Source: Rhizorhabdus sp. (lineage in GTDB: Bacteria > Pseudomonadota > Alphaproteobacteria > Sphingomonadales > Sphingomonadaceae). Taken from it: a DNA stretch of 9,139 bases. The position numbers and the translations under genes were made by a program. Below, one piece after another: positions 1 through 5,965 of the stretch. The notes under the pieces are model-generated. The model searched no databases. It had not been told where the DNA came from and was given only the letters and a program-made list of their open reading frames with translations. The DNA is taken from NCBI GenBank assembly GCA_004297635.1, contig SCUQ01000261.1, forward strand, positions 1-9,139, given 5' to 3'. Positions within the stretch are counted from its first letter, which is position 1, and every line of letters begins with the position of its first letter.

Positions 1-1236
1 CTCGGCATAATAGCCGCCCATGACCCCCTGCAGTTCCGGGAACTCGCCAACCATCGCGGTGGCGAGATCGGCCTTGGCGAGCAGGCCCGCGCGGCGCGCG
101 GTTTCCGGATCGCGTTCAGGGAAATAGGCGTTCGCGATCCAGCCGGCGAGATCGGCGATGCGATCGGCCTTGGCCCGCAGGGTGCCCATGCCCTCGTAGA
201 AGAGCATCGCTTCGAGCTTTTGCAGATAGCCTTCGAGCGGAACCTTCAGGTCCTGCTCCCAGAAGAATTTCGCATCCGACAGCCGCGCCGCCAGCACCTT
301 GCCATTGCCCGCGACGATCGCGGCGCCGCCGTCCTTCGCGGTGATGTTGGCGGTGCAGATGAAGGCGGGAGCGAGCTTGCCCTCGGCATCGTTCAGCACG
401 AAATATTTCTGGTTGGTGCGCAGGGTGAGCTGGATCACCTCGCGCGGCACCTCCAGAAAGCTCGGGTCGAAATGCCCGAGCAGCGGCACCGGCCATTCGG
501 TGAGCCCGGCATTCTCCGCGACCAGCCCCTCGTCGGGGATCACGCTCAGCCCCGCCGCGGCGGCCAGTTCCGCGGCGCGGCTGCGGATCATCTCGCGGCG
601 CTCGGCCGGATCGACGATGACATGACAGGCGCGCAGCTTCTCGACATAGTCGGCGGCGCTGCCGATCGTGATGACGCCGGGATGGTGGAAGCGATGGCCG
701 ACCGTCGCCGCCCCGCTCGTCAGCCCGTCGATTTCGACGGGCACGATCTCGTCGCCGAGCAGCGCGACGATGCCCTGCAGCGGGCGCACCCAGCGCAGCG
801 AGCCCGTCGAGGCCGAAGCAGTGCCCCAGCGCATCGACTTGGGCCAGGGAAAGGCGCGGATGATCGCCGGGATCGCCTCGCTCAGCACCTGCGCGGTCTC
901 GCGCCCCGGTTTCTCGACGATCGCGAAATAGATACCGTCACGCTCGACCAGCTGGTCCTGAGTCAGCCCGGTCTTGCGCAGGAACCCTTCGAGCGCCGGC
1001 GGCGGTGCGCCGACCTTGGGGCCCTTGGTCTCCTCGGAGACGGCAGCGGTCGCCAGCGGCAGCCCATGCGCGATCAGCGCGAGGCGGCGCGGGGTGACGT
1101 AGGACGTGATGCTCTCGGGCTTCAGGCCGGCCTTGGCCAGCTCCTCGGTGAACAGCCGCGCGAGATCGGCCGAAGCCTTCTCCTGCATCCGCGCCGGAAT
1201 TTCCTCGGAGAGGAGTTCGAGCAGGAAGTCTGCCAT
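1..1236 (-). CDS. glyS: Glycine--tRNA ligase beta subunit (partial, C-terminus outside window)
   Basis: This is the beta subunit of the heterotetrameric (alpha2beta2) glycyl-tRNA synthetase, which works with GlyQ in the cytoplasm to charge tRNA-Gly; in this family the beta subunit mainly provides tRNA recognition. The reverse frame is open from an ATG at 1236 to the left edge, giving the first 412 residues of a protein normally near 690 aa. It begins MADFLLELLSEEIPARMQ, the typical GlyS N-terminus, and contains TPRRLA, GPKVGAPP, FPWPKSMRW, SLRWVRPLQGIVALL, LRTNQKYFVL, and near the edge FPELQGVMGGYYA, all family hallmarks. GAGGCC stands just before the ATG as a ribosome site inside the end of glyQ. 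The start lies 2 nt after the glyQ stop, so the pair is co-transcribed and probably translationally coupled. No frameshift is seen in the visible part. Confidence 0.97.
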   Translation of the reverse strand, partial: MADFLLELLSEEIPARMQEKASADLARLFTEELAKAGLKPESITSYVTPRRLALIAHGLPLATAAVSEETKGPKVGAPPPALEGFLRKTGLTQDQLVERDGIYFAIVEKPGRETAQVLSEAIPAIIRAFPWPKSMRWGTASASTGSLRWVRPLQGIVALLGDEIVPVEIDGLTSGAATVGHRFHHPGVITIGSAADYVEKLRACHVIVDPAERREMIRSRAAELAAAAGLSVIPDEGLVAENAGLTEWPVPLLGHFDPSFLEVPREVIQLTLRTNQKYFVLNDAEGKLAPAFICTANITAKDGGAAIVAGNGKVLAARLSDAKFFWEQDLKVPLEGYLQKLEAMLFYEGMGTLRAKADRIADLAGWIANAYFPERDPETARRAGLLAKADLATAMVGEFPELQGVMGGYYAE

Positions 1237-1238
1237 GA

Positions 1239-2114
1239 TCAGGCCTCCCACCCGTTATGGCTCATCCACGCCGCGCAGGCGCCCTTCGCCAGTTCGCGGA
1301 CCCGGCCGATATAGGCCTGGCGCTCGGCGACCGAGATCACGCCGCGCGCCTGGAGGGTGTTGAAGATGTGGCTGGCCTTGATCGCCTGGTCATAGGCCGG
1401 CAGCGGCAGCGGCGTATCGCGCTCCAGTAGCGCCTTGCACTCGTCGGCGGCCTGGGTGAACTGCCTGAACAGCAGATCGGTGTTGGCGGCCTCGAAATTA
1501 TAGGCGCTGAACTGGCGCTCATTTTCGAGGAAGACGTCGCCATAGGTCACGCCCTCGTCGTTGAAGGCGAGGTCATAGACCCGGTCGACGCCCTGGATAT
1601 ACATCGCCAGCCGCTCCAGCCCATAGGTCAGCTCGCCCGCCACCGGCTTGCAGTCGAAGCCGCCGACCTGCTGGAAATAGGTGAACTGGGTGACTTCCAT
1701 GCCGTCGCACCAGACTTCCCAGCCCAGGCCCCAGGCGCCCAGCGTCGGGCTTTCCCAGTCATCCTCGACGAAGCGGATGTCGTGCGCCAGCGGATCGATG
1801 CCGATCCGCGCGAGGCTGCCGAGATACAGCTCCTGCAGATTGGCCGGACTCGGCTTCAGGATCACCTGATATTGATAATAATGGCCCAGCCGGTTCGGGT
1901 TCTCGCCGTAGCGGCCGTCGGTCGGGCGGCGCGACGGCTGGACATAGGCCGCCTTCCAGTGGTTCGGGCCGAGCGCGCGCAGGGTGGTCGCGGGGTGGAA
2001 GGTGCCCGCCCCCATCTCCATGTCATAGGGCTGGAGGATGACGCAGCCCTGATCGCTCCAATAATCATGGAGCGTCAGGATCAGGCGCTGGAACGAGAGC
2101 GGCTTGGTCGCCAA
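1239..2114 (-). CDS. glyQ: Glycine--tRNA ligase alpha subunit
   Basis: This is the catalytic subunit of the bacterial-type glycyl-tRNA synthetase (class II), forming glycyl-adenylate and transferring glycine to tRNA-Gly together with GlyS. With the TTG start at 2114 it is 291 aa, the usual GlyQ length. Visible signatures are [12 protein letters not shown] (8-19), [14 protein letters not shown] (28-41), LRALGP (45-50), [19 protein letters not shown] (55-73), [19 protein letters not shown] (117-135), and class II motif 3 GLERL (165-169). No ATG exists near the N-terminus. TTG 2114 is chosen because it gives [12 protein letters not shown], which aligns with the family start, and because AAGGAC (2122-2127) sits 7 nt upstream. 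The reading frame stays open to another TTG at 2180, which would add 22 unfamily-like residues. The stop is 2 nt before glyS. Confidence 0.97.
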   Translation of the reverse strand: MATKPLSFQRLILTLHDYWSDQGCVILQPYDMEMGAGTFHPATTLRALGPNHWKAAYVQPSRRPTDGRYGENPNRLGHYYQYQVILKPSPANLQELYLGSLARIGIDPLAHDIRFVEDDWESPTLGAWGLGWEVWCDGMEVTQFTYFQQVGGFDCKPVAGELTYGLERLAMYIQGVDRVYDLAFNDEGVTYGDVFLENERQFSAYNFEAANTDLLFRQFTQAADECKALLERDTPLPLPAYDQAIKASHIFNTLQARGVISVAERQAYIGRVRELAKGACAAWMSHNGWEA

Positions 2115-2121
2115 GACACGG

Positions 2122-2127
2122 GTCCTT
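2122..2127 (-). promoter_or_regulatory. Ribosome binding site that fixes the glyQ TTG start
   Basis: The minus strand reads AAGGAC here, 7 nt before the TTG at 2114. It is a good Shine-Dalgarno match at normal spacing, and it supports the internal TTG over the upstream TTG at 2180. Confidence 0.6.
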
Positions 2128-2240
2128 CGGGTGTGCGAAAAAGTCGTAGGCCCTTTGGCGTGGGCGGGGCCATGGGTCAAGGATAGCAGGCGGCCACCGG
2201 TTGGCGATCACGCCAGCCTCCACTGGCATGACGATAGGAG
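2128..2240. promoter_or_regulatory. Divergent control region between glyQ and the TraB/GumN gene
   Basis: The genes on either side are transcribed away from each other, so both must start within this stretch or just beside it. On the minus strand TTGACC (2180-2175) is a good -35 match, but the hexamer 17 nt further on (CAAAGG) is a poor -10, so the glyQ promoter is only a suggestion. TGGCG-ATCA-CGCCA (2202-2215) is a perfect 5-bp inverted repeat that could be an operator or a small hairpin in the TraB-side leader. No clear plus-strand promoter was recognised. Confidence 0.3.
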
Positions 2241-3224
2241 ATGACCTACATCTCCCCCATGCGCTTCCTCCGCCGGCTCCTCGCAGCCGCCCTCGCCCTC
2301 ACCCTCGCCGCGCCGGTCACGGCGGCTCCGGCGCTGTGGCGGTTCGGCGACAAGGATACCACCATCTATCTGTTCGGCACGATCCACGCGCTGCCGCCCG
2401 GCTATCGCTGGCAGGATGCGCGCATCCGCCGGGCGATGGCGTCGGCCGACACGCTGGTGATCGAGACGATCATCGACAAGGACCCGCAGGCGATCGCCCG
2501 GCTGTTCCCGCCGCCGGACCCCAGCCTTCCCCCGATCATCGAGCGCGTGCCCGAAAAGAGCCGCAAGGCGTTCGCCGCGATCCTCGAGAGGGCGAAGCTC
2601 GATCCGGCGATGCTCAGCCGGATGCCGACCTGGCAGGCCAGCTTCATGCTGATGGGCGCGATGATGAAGGATCTCGGCGTCGCGCGCGATTCCGGGGTGG
2701 AGGGCAGCATCCTGCCCGCCTTTGCGCCTGCCGCGCCCCCTGCCTCTGGCGCGGCCGTCCCCGGCCCCGTCGCCGCGCCAAAGAAGGTCGAGGCGCTGGA
2801 GACGGCATCGGAGCAGCTCGGCCTGTTCGCCAGCCTGCCCGAGGCCGACCAGCGCGAAATGCTCGCCAGCTTCGCCGATGGCAGCGGCGAGGCGCGCAAG
2901 GATTATGCCCGGCTGCTGCGCGCCTGGACGACCGGCGATCAGGCGTCGATCGCCCGCGCCTTTAACGAGGATGAAGACCTCACGCCCCATCTGCGCGATG
3001 TGCTTCTTAAGAAACGTAACGAGAATTGGGCGCGCTGGCTGAAGACGCGGCTGGACGTGCCGGGCACGGTTTTCGTCGCCGTTGGGGCCGGCCACCTCGC
3101 CGGCCCGCTGTCGGTTCAGACGATGCTGAAGGCCGATGGAATCACGGTCAGCCGCGTCTGGCCGCCCAGGAAGCGGCGCCCCGCCGGAGCCGTCCGGCGC
3201 ACGGCCGCCCGGTCCGCCCGCTAA
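2241..3224 (+). CDS. TraB/GumN family protein, exported
   Basis: This belongs to the TraB/GumN family (related to the Tiki metalloproteases), whose members carry two G-x-x-H motifs and a conserved glutamate; the bacterial role is mostly undefined. Both motifs are visible: GTIH at 46-49 within YLFGTIHALP, and GAGH at 282-285 within VAVGAGHLAGPLSV, plus LVIET after the first and the family block LETASEQLGLFASLP in the middle. A signal peptide is clear: MRFLRR (from Met7), a hydrophobic stretch LLAAALALTLAA, and likely cleavage near residues 28-29, pointing to periplasmic location. Between the two halves is an Ala/Pro-rich linker (PAFAPAAPPASGAAVPGPVA), and the C-terminus is an Arg-rich tail. 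The start is uncertain: GGAG abuts ATG 2241 directly, while ATG 2259 (Met7) gives the better signal peptide but has no well-placed ribosome site. Length is 327 or 321 aa. Confidence 0.9.
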   Translation: MTYISPMRFLRRLLAAALALTLAAPVTAAPALWRFGDKDTTIYLFGTIHALPPGYRWQDARIRRAMASADTLVIETIIDKDPQAIARLFPPPDPSLPPIIERVPEKSRKAFAAILERAKLDPAMLSRMPTWQASFMLMGAMMKDLGVARDSGVEGSILPAFAPAAPPASGAAVPGPVAAPKKVEALETASEQLGLFASLPEADQREMLASFADGSGEARKDYARLLRAWTTGDQASIARAFNEDEDLTPHLRDVLLKKRNENWARWLKTRLDVPGTVFVAVGAGHLAGPLSVQTMLKADGITVSRVWPPRKRRPAGAVRRTAARSAR

Positions 3225-3225
3225 G

Positions 3226-3249
3226 GTCCGGAGCGCACACGGATTTTTT
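3226..3249 (+). terminator. Possible weak intrinsic terminator after the TraB/GumN gene
   Basis: TCCG (3227-3230) pairs with CGGA (3240-3243) around a 9-nt loop, extendable by one G-U pair, and is followed at once by six T residues (3244-3249). It begins 2 nt after the stop codon. The stem is short, so termination may be partial. Confidence 0.35.
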
Positions 3250-3262
3250 ACCTAAGTAAAAA
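3245..3262. repeat. AT-rich inverted repeat upstream of ctrA
   Basis: TTTTTAC (3245-3251) and GTAAAAA (3256-3262) are perfect inverted copies around CTAA. Such AT-rich symmetry stands out in this GC-rich region. It overlaps the T-run of the possible traB-side terminator, and could equally be a binding site for a regulator of ctrA. Confidence 0.5.
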
Positions 3263-3274
3263 TTCAGGCTGGCT

Positions 3275-3290
3275 TTAAGAGCGCGTTAAC
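3275..3290 (+). promoter_or_regulatory. CtrA box (TTAA-N7-TTAAC)
   Basis: TTAA (3275-3278), seven bases GAGCGCG, then TTAAC (3286-3290) exactly match the established alphaproteobacterial CtrA recognition sequence. It lies 95 nt before the ctrA start codon, so direct autoregulation is the natural reading, as known for Caulobacter ctrA. Whether it activates or represses cannot be told, because no clear -10/-35 pair was identified. Confidence 0.75.
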
Positions 3291-3301
3291 CTTTTACCTT
3301 C

Positions 3302-3319
3302 ATTAACGGCATGGTTAAT
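3302..3319. promoter_or_regulatory. Second TTAA-type inverted repeat, candidate CtrA half-sites
   Basis: ATTAAC (3302-3307) and GTTAAT (3314-3319) are perfect inverted copies separated by six bases. Read on the minus strand the right arm gives TTAACCAT, a recognised CtrA half-site form. The two TTAA cores are 8 nt apart, one more than in the canonical box, so this is either a pair of weaker half-sites or a site for another regulator. Confidence 0.5.
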
Positions 3320-3371
3320 ACAGGTTCACGGGCGGTGAAGGCGAGCGGGCCGTCACCTCCGGACAACAGGC

Positions 3372-3377
3372 AGGAAG
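3372..3377 (+). promoter_or_regulatory. Ribosome binding site that fixes the ctrA start
   Basis: AGGAAG stands 8 nt before ATG 3386. It supports this start over the in-frame ATG at 3311, which has no such site and lies within the operator sequence. Confidence 0.7.
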
Positions 3378-3385
3378 ACAGTCCT

Positions 3386-4081
3386 ATGCGCGTTTTGCTG
3401 ATCGAGGATGATCCCACCACCGCGAAGTCGATCGAACTGATGCTGGGTGCGGAAGGGTTCAACGTCTACACCACCGATCTGGGCGAAGAAGGCCTCGATC
3501 TGGGCAAGCTCTATGATTACGACATCATCGCGCTCGACCTGAACCTTCCCGACATGCACGGCTATGATGTGCTGAAGAAGCTCCGCAACGCCAAGGTCCA
3601 GACCCCGGTGATGATCCTGTCGGGCATTGGCGAGATGGACTCGAAGGTCCGTGCGCTGGGCTTCGGCGCCGACGATTATGTCACCAAGCCCTTCCACCGC
3701 GAGGAACTGGTCGCCCGCATCCATGCGATCGTTCGCCGCTCGAAGGGCCACAGCCAGTCGGTCATCCGCACCGGCAAGCTGGCGGTCAATCTCGACGCGA
3801 AGACGGTCGAGGTCGATGGCGCCCGCGTGCACCTGACCGGCAAGGAATATGCGATGCTCGAGCTGCTGTCGCTGCGCAAGGGCACCACCCTGACCAAGGA
3901 AATGTTCCTCAACCATCTCTATGGCGGAATGGACGAGCCCGAACTCAAGATCATCGACGTCTTCATCTGCAAGCTGCGCAAGAAGCTCAGCCTCGCATGT
4001 GGCGGCGACAATTATATCGAGACCGTCTGGGGCCGTGGCTATGTGCTGCGCGATCCGGAAGAGGCGCAGGCCGCCGCGTAA
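3386..4081 (+). CDS. ctrA: Cell cycle response regulator CtrA
   Basis: CtrA is the OmpR-type response regulator that, once phosphorylated through the CckA-ChpT relay, binds TTAA-N7-TTAAC sites and controls motility, division and other cell-cycle genes in alphaproteobacteria. The protein is 231 aa, the same length as Caulobacter CtrA. The receiver domain (about 1-120) shows the acidic pocket EDD (7-9), the phospho-acceptor Asp51 in LDLNLP, Ser79 in MILSG and Lys101 in VTKPF. The C-terminal winged-helix DNA-binding domain contains the near-invariant [46 protein letters not shown] and [13 protein letters not shown]. The end ...AQAAA keeps the terminal Ala-Ala that in Caulobacter is needed for ClpXP degradation. 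It is monocistronic, between its own operator region and a strong terminator. Confidence 0.97.
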   Translation: MRVLLIEDDPTTAKSIELMLGAEGFNVYTTDLGEEGLDLGKLYDYDIIALDLNLPDMHGYDVLKKLRNAKVQTPVMILSGIGEMDSKVRALGFGADDYVTKPFHREELVARIHAIVRRSKGHSQSVIRTGKLAVNLDAKTVEVDGARVHLTGKEYAMLELLSLRKGTTLTKEMFLNHLYGGMDEPELKIIDVFICKLRKKLSLACGGDNYIETVWGRGYVLRDPEEAQAAA

Positions 4082-4116
4082 CCCGAACCGATTTTGCTAC
4101 AGGGGCAAAAGCAGAG

Positions 4117-4146
4117 GGCCGCGTTCCGAAAGGGGCGCGGCCTTTT
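4117..4146 (+). terminator. Strong intrinsic terminator of ctrA, possibly bidirectional
   Basis: GGCCGCGTTCC (4117-4127) pairs with GGGGCGCGGCC (4132-4142) over 11 positions, two of them G-U, closed by a GAAA tetraloop and followed by TTTT. It sits 35 nt after the ctrA stop. Read on the minus strand it lies 12 nt past the end of the transglutaminase operon but has only a poor T-run (CTCTGCTTTTG), so it may end that operon less efficiently. Confidence 0.85.
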
Positions 4147-4158
4147 CGGTATCGGCGC

Positions 4159-4401
4159 TCAGGCCGGCTGATCGCCGCCGCGGACCAGCGCCCGTAGTTC
4201 GGCCGACCGGATATGGCGGCCGCTGTCGGTCACGATCGTGAAGCGCCAGATCTGCTCGATGTCCTGCTGGCGCAGATGCTCGGCGATCTGGCCGATCGAT
4301 CCCTTCATGATCGGCGCCGGCGCCCGGCCGCCGCCCCAGCCCTTGCCGGCGATCGCCGCCTGGACGAGCTCGCCATGCTCTTCCCAGAAATCGGCGCTCA
4401 T
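4159..4401 (-). CDS. Small hypothetical protein, last gene of the transglutaminase operon
   Basis: The product is an 80-aa protein not recognised as a known family. It starts MSADFWEEHGELVQAAI, has a Gly-rich stretch GKGWGGGRAPAP (20-31), and a second half (KGSIGQIAEHLRQQDIEQ, then WRFTIVTDSGRHI) that looks like helix-then-strands. There is no signal peptide or membrane segment, so it is probably cytoplasmic. Its ATG (4401) overlaps the stop of the upstream gene as ATGA, which strongly indicates translation as the fourth cistron. The coding-like composition and tight junction make it a real gene, but no function can be given from sequence. Confidence 0.75.
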   Translation of the reverse strand: MSADFWEEHGELVQAAIAGKGWGGGRAPAPIMKGSIGQIAEHLRQQDIEQIWRFTIVTDSGRHIRSAELRALVRGGDQPA

Positions 4402-4688
4402 AATGCTCGCTCGATGTCAGCATAATCGATGATGATCACGGTACGGGGCTCCTGGTCATATGATGTCTGGGCGGCCCGGCCGACCACCTCGCTATGCGCC
4501 TGCAGCAGCGACAGCGCCGCATCGGCCGAAACCTCGCTGCGGTCCTTGGCGACCAGCGCGGCGAGCCCGGCGCGGGTCACGCTGATCGTGACGGCGCCCT
4601 GCGCGCCCTGCGCCGGAAGGTCGACGCCGTCGCGCTCGCGCGACCACAGCGCCTTGTCGAACAGGCAATGCAGCGGCGGCCGGCTCAT
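4398..4688 (-). CDS. Small protein, DUF1488-like
   Basis: The product is a 96-aa protein beginning MSRPPLHCLFDKALWSRE. Its order of elements resembles DUF1488 as I know it: a strand pair ending in VTISVTRAGLAALV, a helix SADAALSLLQAHSEVVGRAA, and a final strand VIIIDYADI. The match is by pattern only and is tentative; the family has no known biochemical role. No signal peptide or membrane helix is seen. ATG 4688 is chosen because it overlaps the transglutaminase stop as ATGA; the frame stays open further upstream but only as the shadow of that gene. The gene also shares ATGA with the next cistron. Confidence 0.72.
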   Translation of the reverse strand: MSRPPLHCLFDKALWSRERDGVDLPAQGAQGAVTISVTRAGLAALVAKDRSEVSADAALSLLQAHSEVVGRAAQTSYDQEPRTVIIIDYADIERAL

Positions 4689-5566
4689 GCCGCCTTCCGA
4701 TCCCGCCGCGCCGTGATCGTCACCTCGACGCGCATGTCGGTGAAATCCTCCGGCGCGCCGGTGTAGCTGCCCTCGACCGGCGCGATTTGGCCGATGTCGC
4801 GCGCCACCGCGACCTGGATCAGGTTCGCGCTGCCGACCCGGCCATGGGTGGGGTCGAACGCGATCCACCCGGCGCAGGGCAGATAGACTTCCGCCCAGGC
4901 ATGGGTCGATCCATGCTGGTCGCCCCCGGTCTCATCCGCGACCGGATCATAGACATAGCCCGATACCGCGCGGGCGCCGAGGCCCAGCAGCCGGACCGCC
5001 TCGATGAACAGCGTGGCGAGATCGCGGCAGGACCCGCTGGCCAGGCGCAGCGTCTCGGACGGGGGCTGGGTGCCTTCCTCCTCGCGGGTGCGATAGGCGA
5101 AGCCGCCATGGACGGCGGCGTTGATGTCCTTCAGCAGGGTCAGCGTGTCGGTCGGCCCGCCGGAGCGGAACCGCGCCAGCCAGCCGGCCAGCATGCCGCC
5201 TTCGTCGTGATGATTGGGCTGGCGCAGCGACCCCAGGTCGGCGGCATCGTCGTCGCTATAGGAAAAGGGGTAGCTGTGCGCTGACGGCGCGATCCGGAAG
5301 ACCGGCCAGTCCGTCGCCGACTGGTCGACGGTGATCCGGCTGTCGATGATCAGCGTGTCCGCCATGTCGGGGAAGGTCGCGGTGGCGATCAGGTTGCCGA
5401 ACACGTCCTGCGTCCATTCGATATGGGCTGAGGGCGAACAGGTCAGGAAGGTCGCCATCAGCCGCAGGTCATATTGGCCGCGCGGGCACAGCATCATCCG
5501 GTGCGGCAGCAGGTTGACCGGCCGGGCATAGCGATAGGTCGTGCGGTGGGATATGCTCAGCTGCAC
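4685..5566 (-). CDS. Transglutaminase-like family protein (putative cysteine protease/amidase)
   Basis: The 293-aa product has the two-part structure of bacterial transglutaminase-like proteins: an N-terminal beta-sandwich domain (Bact_transglu_N; HRTTYRYARPVNLLPHRMML at 7-26, FGN at 56-58) and a C-terminal papain-like transglutaminase core. The catalytic triad is complete: Cys180 in GSCRDLATLF, His222 in STHAWAEVYLP and Asp238 in FDPTHG. In bacteria such proteins are generally thought to be proteases or amidases rather than cross-linkers; the substrate is unknown. There is no signal peptide. GTG 5566 is chosen because the family N-terminus begins a few residues later; the frame stays open far upstream but that part is the shadow of other sequence. 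The GTG lies 10 nt inside the preceding gene and lacks its own Shine-Dalgarno sequence, suggesting translational coupling. The usual alpha-E and ATP-grasp neighbours of this family are absent. Confidence 0.9.
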   Translation of the reverse strand: MQLSISHRTTYRYARPVNLLPHRMMLCPRGQYDLRLMATFLTCSPSAHIEWTQDVFGNLIATATFPDMADTLIIDSRITVDQSATDWPVFRIAPSAHSYPFSYSDDDAADLGSLRQPNHHDEGGMLAGWLARFRSGGPTDTLTLLKDINAAVHGGFAYRTREEEGTQPPSETLRLASGSCRDLATLFIEAVRLLGLGARAVSGYVYDPVADETGGDQHGSTHAWAEVYLPCAGWIAFDPTHGRVGSANLIQVAVARDIGQIAPVEGSYTGAPEDFTDMRVEVTITARRDRKAA

Positions 5567-5733
5567 GGCAGCGGCATCGGCGCGGTCGCGCCCATCCTGT
5601 CGCGCAGCGCGACGATCCGCCCGGCATGGTCCGCCGCATCGTTCAGATGCGCGGCGAGCGCATCGGTGCAGCGGGTCGCCGCGGCGCGCATCAATGCGAT
5701 CTGGTGATCGAACAGAAGCCTGTTGAGATCCAT
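5557..5733 (-). CDS. 58-aa hypothetical protein, first gene of the transglutaminase operon
   Basis: This small protein starts MDLNRLLFDHQIALMRAA and looks wholly helical, with charged and Ala-rich heptad-like spacing up to IVALRDRMG and a short Pro-rich end. It has two cysteines (one the penultimate residue) and no signal peptide or membrane segment. I do not recognise a named family. ATG 5733 is chosen over the ATG at 5763 because AGGAGC lies 5 nt upstream, the best ribosome site of the operon. Its last ten bases overlap the GTG of the transglutaminase gene, so its translation probably drives that of the enzyme. Confidence 0.72.
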   Translation of the reverse strand: MDLNRLLFDHQIALMRAAATRCTDALAAHLNDAADHAGRIVALRDRMGATAPMPLPCS

Positions 5734-5738
5734 ATTTT

Positions 5739-5744
5739 GCTCCT
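5739..5744 (-). promoter_or_regulatory. Ribosome binding site of the 58-aa gene
   Basis: The minus strand reads AGGAGC 5 nt before ATG 5733. It fixes the start of the small gene and is the only strong ribosome site seen ahead of the four-gene operon. Confidence 0.7.
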
Positions 5745-5953
5745 GCGTTGTAAGCGGGAGCACGATGGTCTCTCAGCCGGTGGCGCCTACGAAATTCAGG
5801 CCAGCGATGCATCCTAGATAGGCGCAAACGGCCGGAATTGAAAGCCATGGGGGAAAATAGTGCGAGCCGCGCGGCGCGGACCGCGCATCGCCGATACGAA
5901 CCCCGGGCCTTTCCGCGTGGGACGGGATCGCCTAGGCAAGACGCGAACCACGC
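5745..5953. promoter_or_regulatory. Divergent intergenic region, promoters not resolved
   Basis: The transglutaminase operon leaves to the left and the DUF1801 gene to the right, so both promoters should lie here. No convincing -35/-10 pair was found on either strand. The stretch holds a perfect GC palindrome GCGCGG-A-CCGCGC (5874-5886) and the short palindrome GATGCATC near 5806. No gene is seen in it. Confidence 0.3.
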
Positions 5954-5965
5954 GAAGGACCGCCG

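Noticed and set aside
220..1314. Long plus-strand open frame of 364 codons
   Set aside because: It is antisense to glyS, whose protein matches its family throughout; the long frame is a product of high GC.
2208..3095. Long minus-strand open frame opposite the TraB/GumN gene
   Set aside because: Its translation has no family-like features and the plus-strand frame carries two family motifs and a signal peptide.
3311..3385. Possible 25-codon extension of CtrA to ATG 3311
   Set aside because: That ATG lies in the TTAA inverted repeat, lacks a ribosome site, and CtrA proteins begin at MRVLLIEDD.
4689..4868. Upstream extension of the DUF1488-like frame
   Set aside because: It lies inside the conserved transglutaminase coding sequence in another frame.
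5874..5886. GC palindrome in the divergent region before the DUF1801 gene, considered as a terminator
   Set aside because: The arms are separated by one base, so an RNA hairpin would lose pairs, and no T-run follows; kept only as a note on the intergenic region.
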